From assembly GCA_023420435.1 (NCBI GenBank), contig JAEZWE010000033.1:1-7736 (forward strand): a stretch of DNA of 7,736 nt, read 5' to 3'. The notes below the pieces were generated by a model. It ran no database searches and had not been told where the DNA came from. It saw nothing but the letters and a program-made list of their open reading frames with translations. Every line of letters starts with the position of its first letter. Within the stretch, counting starts at the first letter, position 1. Below, one piece after another: positions 6,905 to 7,736 of this stretch. Position numbers and translations under genes: made by a program. The DNA is from Bacteroidota bacterium (GTDB lineage Bacteria > Bacteroidota > Bacteroidia > Flavobacteriales > Weeksellaceae).

Positions 6905-6918
6905 AATGAAATTTCATT
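6905..6918. repeat. 14-bp perfect palindrome between permease and small gene
   Basis: AATGAAATTTCATT is its own reverse complement and lies in the 61-nt gap between the permease stop and the DUF6814-like start. With flanks it forms an imperfect 20-bp TTtAATGAAATTTCATTtAA. It has no spacer and only two G/C pairs, so it looks more like a possible protein-binding site or RNA-processing signal than a terminator. In DNA this AT-rich, chance is a real alternative. Confidence 0.35.
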
Positions 6919-6945
6919 TAAATGTCGTTTCTAATTTTTAAATAA

Positions 6946-7736
6946 TTAATCATTTACTGCTTTGTCTTTTCCGTTAATGTAGATGAGTCCGATGATGAAA
7001 CAGACACCGGCAACTGCAATCGGATACCACAAACCTTCAAGATACCATTGCGCATGTCCAGCCTCTTTCCCGGAAGTTACTAAATAGGTGGCAACTGCAG
7101 GAAGCAAACCTCCGAAAATTCCGTTTCCGATGTGGTAAGGTAGCGACATGGAAGTGTAGCGAATGCGCACCGGAAACATTTCTACTAAAAATGCAGCGAT
7201 AGGACCATAAACCATGGTTACAAAAATTACTTGGATGAAAACCAGCAAAGCCAGTGTCCATTTCGTATCACTATCAACGGTTTTTGTAATTTTGATTTCC
7301 ACCTTGTCTTTGCCTTTATCATCCAGCATAATTTTTCCGTTTTCTAGGTGTTTGGTTTTAATTTCCTTCACATAACTTCCGTCGGCATAATATTTTTCGC
7401 TGGTGTAGATGGAATCAGTTTTTGCCCCTTCCAAAACATTCACAGAAGCTAAGCTGATTGCTTTTTCCGTCAATTCTTGTTTGGCAGAAAAATCCCCAAG
7501 TTTAAACATTTTATCATAAATCGGTCGATACGCAAAAATGGCAATGAGCATCCCAATTAGCATAATCGGTTTTCTGCCTACTTTATCGGATAACCAACCG
7601 AATAAAACAAACATCGGTGTCCCAACCAAAAGTGCGATTGCCATTAAAGAATCCACCTGTTCTGCATTAATATTCATAACTTTTTGCATGAAACTCATCG
7701 CATAAAATTGTCCGGTATACCAAATCACACCTTGTC
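6946..7736 (-). CDS. MFS permease, metabolite:H+ symporter type, N-terminus outside window
   Basis: The C-terminal 262 residues of an inner-membrane proton symporter of the MHS branch (ProP, ShiA and KgtP relatives), which carry carboxylates and other small metabolites. The frame is open to the window edge. The visible part begins QGVIWYTGQFYAM, a sequence typical of the middle of these proteins, so the GTG at 7728 is an internal valine codon and not the start. The inter-helix motif GWLSDKVGRKP (7599-7567) and the family signature FPVRIRYTSMSLPYHIG (7161-7126 region) are intact. About 85 hydrophilic residues (7518-7261) interrupt the loop between predicted helices 9 and 10, on the periplasmic side by topology. 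Most MHS proteins have a short loop there. Helices 10-12 follow and the protein ends DKAVND with a TAA. Substrate is not readable; the neighbouring acyl-CoA synthetases make a short organic acid plausible. The next gene is 61 nt downstream. Confidence 0.9.
   Translation of the reverse strand, partial: QGVIWYTGQFYAMSFMQKVMNINAEQVDSLMAIALLVGTPMFVLFGWLSDKVGRKPIMLIGMLIAIFAYRPIYDKMFKLGDFSAKQELTEKAISLASVNVLEGAKTDSIYTSEKYYADGSYVKEIKTKHLENGKIMLDDKGKDKVEIKITKTVDSDTKWTLALLVFIQVIFVTMVYGPIAAFLVEMFPVRIRYTSMSLPYHIGNGIFGGLLPAVATYLVTSGKEAGHAQWYLEGLWYPIAVAGVCFIIGLIYINGKDKAVND

Noticed and set aside
6946..7728. Permease as a complete 260-residue gene starting with GTG at 7728
   Set aside because: The frame continues to the window edge and the sequence around 7728 is the typical interior of an MHS permease (QGVIWYTGQFYA), so this is a truncated view of a longer gene.
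1..7736. CRISPR array, tRNA, rRNA, insertion sequence or phage genes
   Set aside because: No regularly spaced repeats, cloverleaf, rRNA-like sequence, transposase or integrase motif was seen on either strand.

Overview
The window looks like chromosomal DNA from a member of the Bacteroidota, most likely the Flavobacteriia (Chryseobacterium/Kaistella/Cloacibacterium-like). The evidence is AT-rich DNA, very A/T-rich short gaps, almost no Shine-Dalgarno sequences, and protein types I associate with that group. This taxonomic call is inference. All seven genes lie on the minus strand, so transcription runs from position 7736 toward 1. I see no tRNA, rRNA, CRISPR array, insertion sequence or plus-strand gene. 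Genes fill nearly the whole window and no gene-free stretch exceeds about 75 bases.

Upstream unit (7736 to about 6600): the C-terminal part of a metabolite:H+ symporter-type MFS permease, cut by the window edge, then a 75-residue two-helix membrane protein (DUF6814-like), then a clear intrinsic terminator. The terminator's 12-bp stem is complete only in minus-strand RNA, where tandem G-U wobbles close its centre.

Downstream unit (6584 to 1): a 64-residue two-helix membrane protein overlaps by 8 nt an 873-residue sensor kinase with SLC5 transporter, STAC linker, coiled coil and histidine kinase parts. A single-domain receiver follows, then two AMP-forming acyl-CoA synthetases: a PrpE/ACSS3-like propionyl-CoA synthetase and an acetyl-CoA synthetase cut by the window start. 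Gaps are -8, 25, 26 and 50 nt, so this is probably one operon.

How they may work together: SLC5-STAC kinases such as CrbS (with its regulator CrbR) are known to control acs and the 'acetate switch' in Vibrio and Pseudomonas. Here a kinase of the same architecture sits directly next to acs and a propionyl-CoA synthetase, but its partner is a receiver with no DNA-binding domain. The locus reads as a short-chain fatty acid sensing and activation module: uptake by the permease and/or SLC5 domain, sensing by the kinase, activation to acetyl- and propionyl-CoA. The most notable points are the CrbS-like arrangement with an output-less regulator, the small membrane protein coupled to the kinase, and three tandem ATGAAAAA units before the receiver gene that create two 3-codon micro-ORFs.
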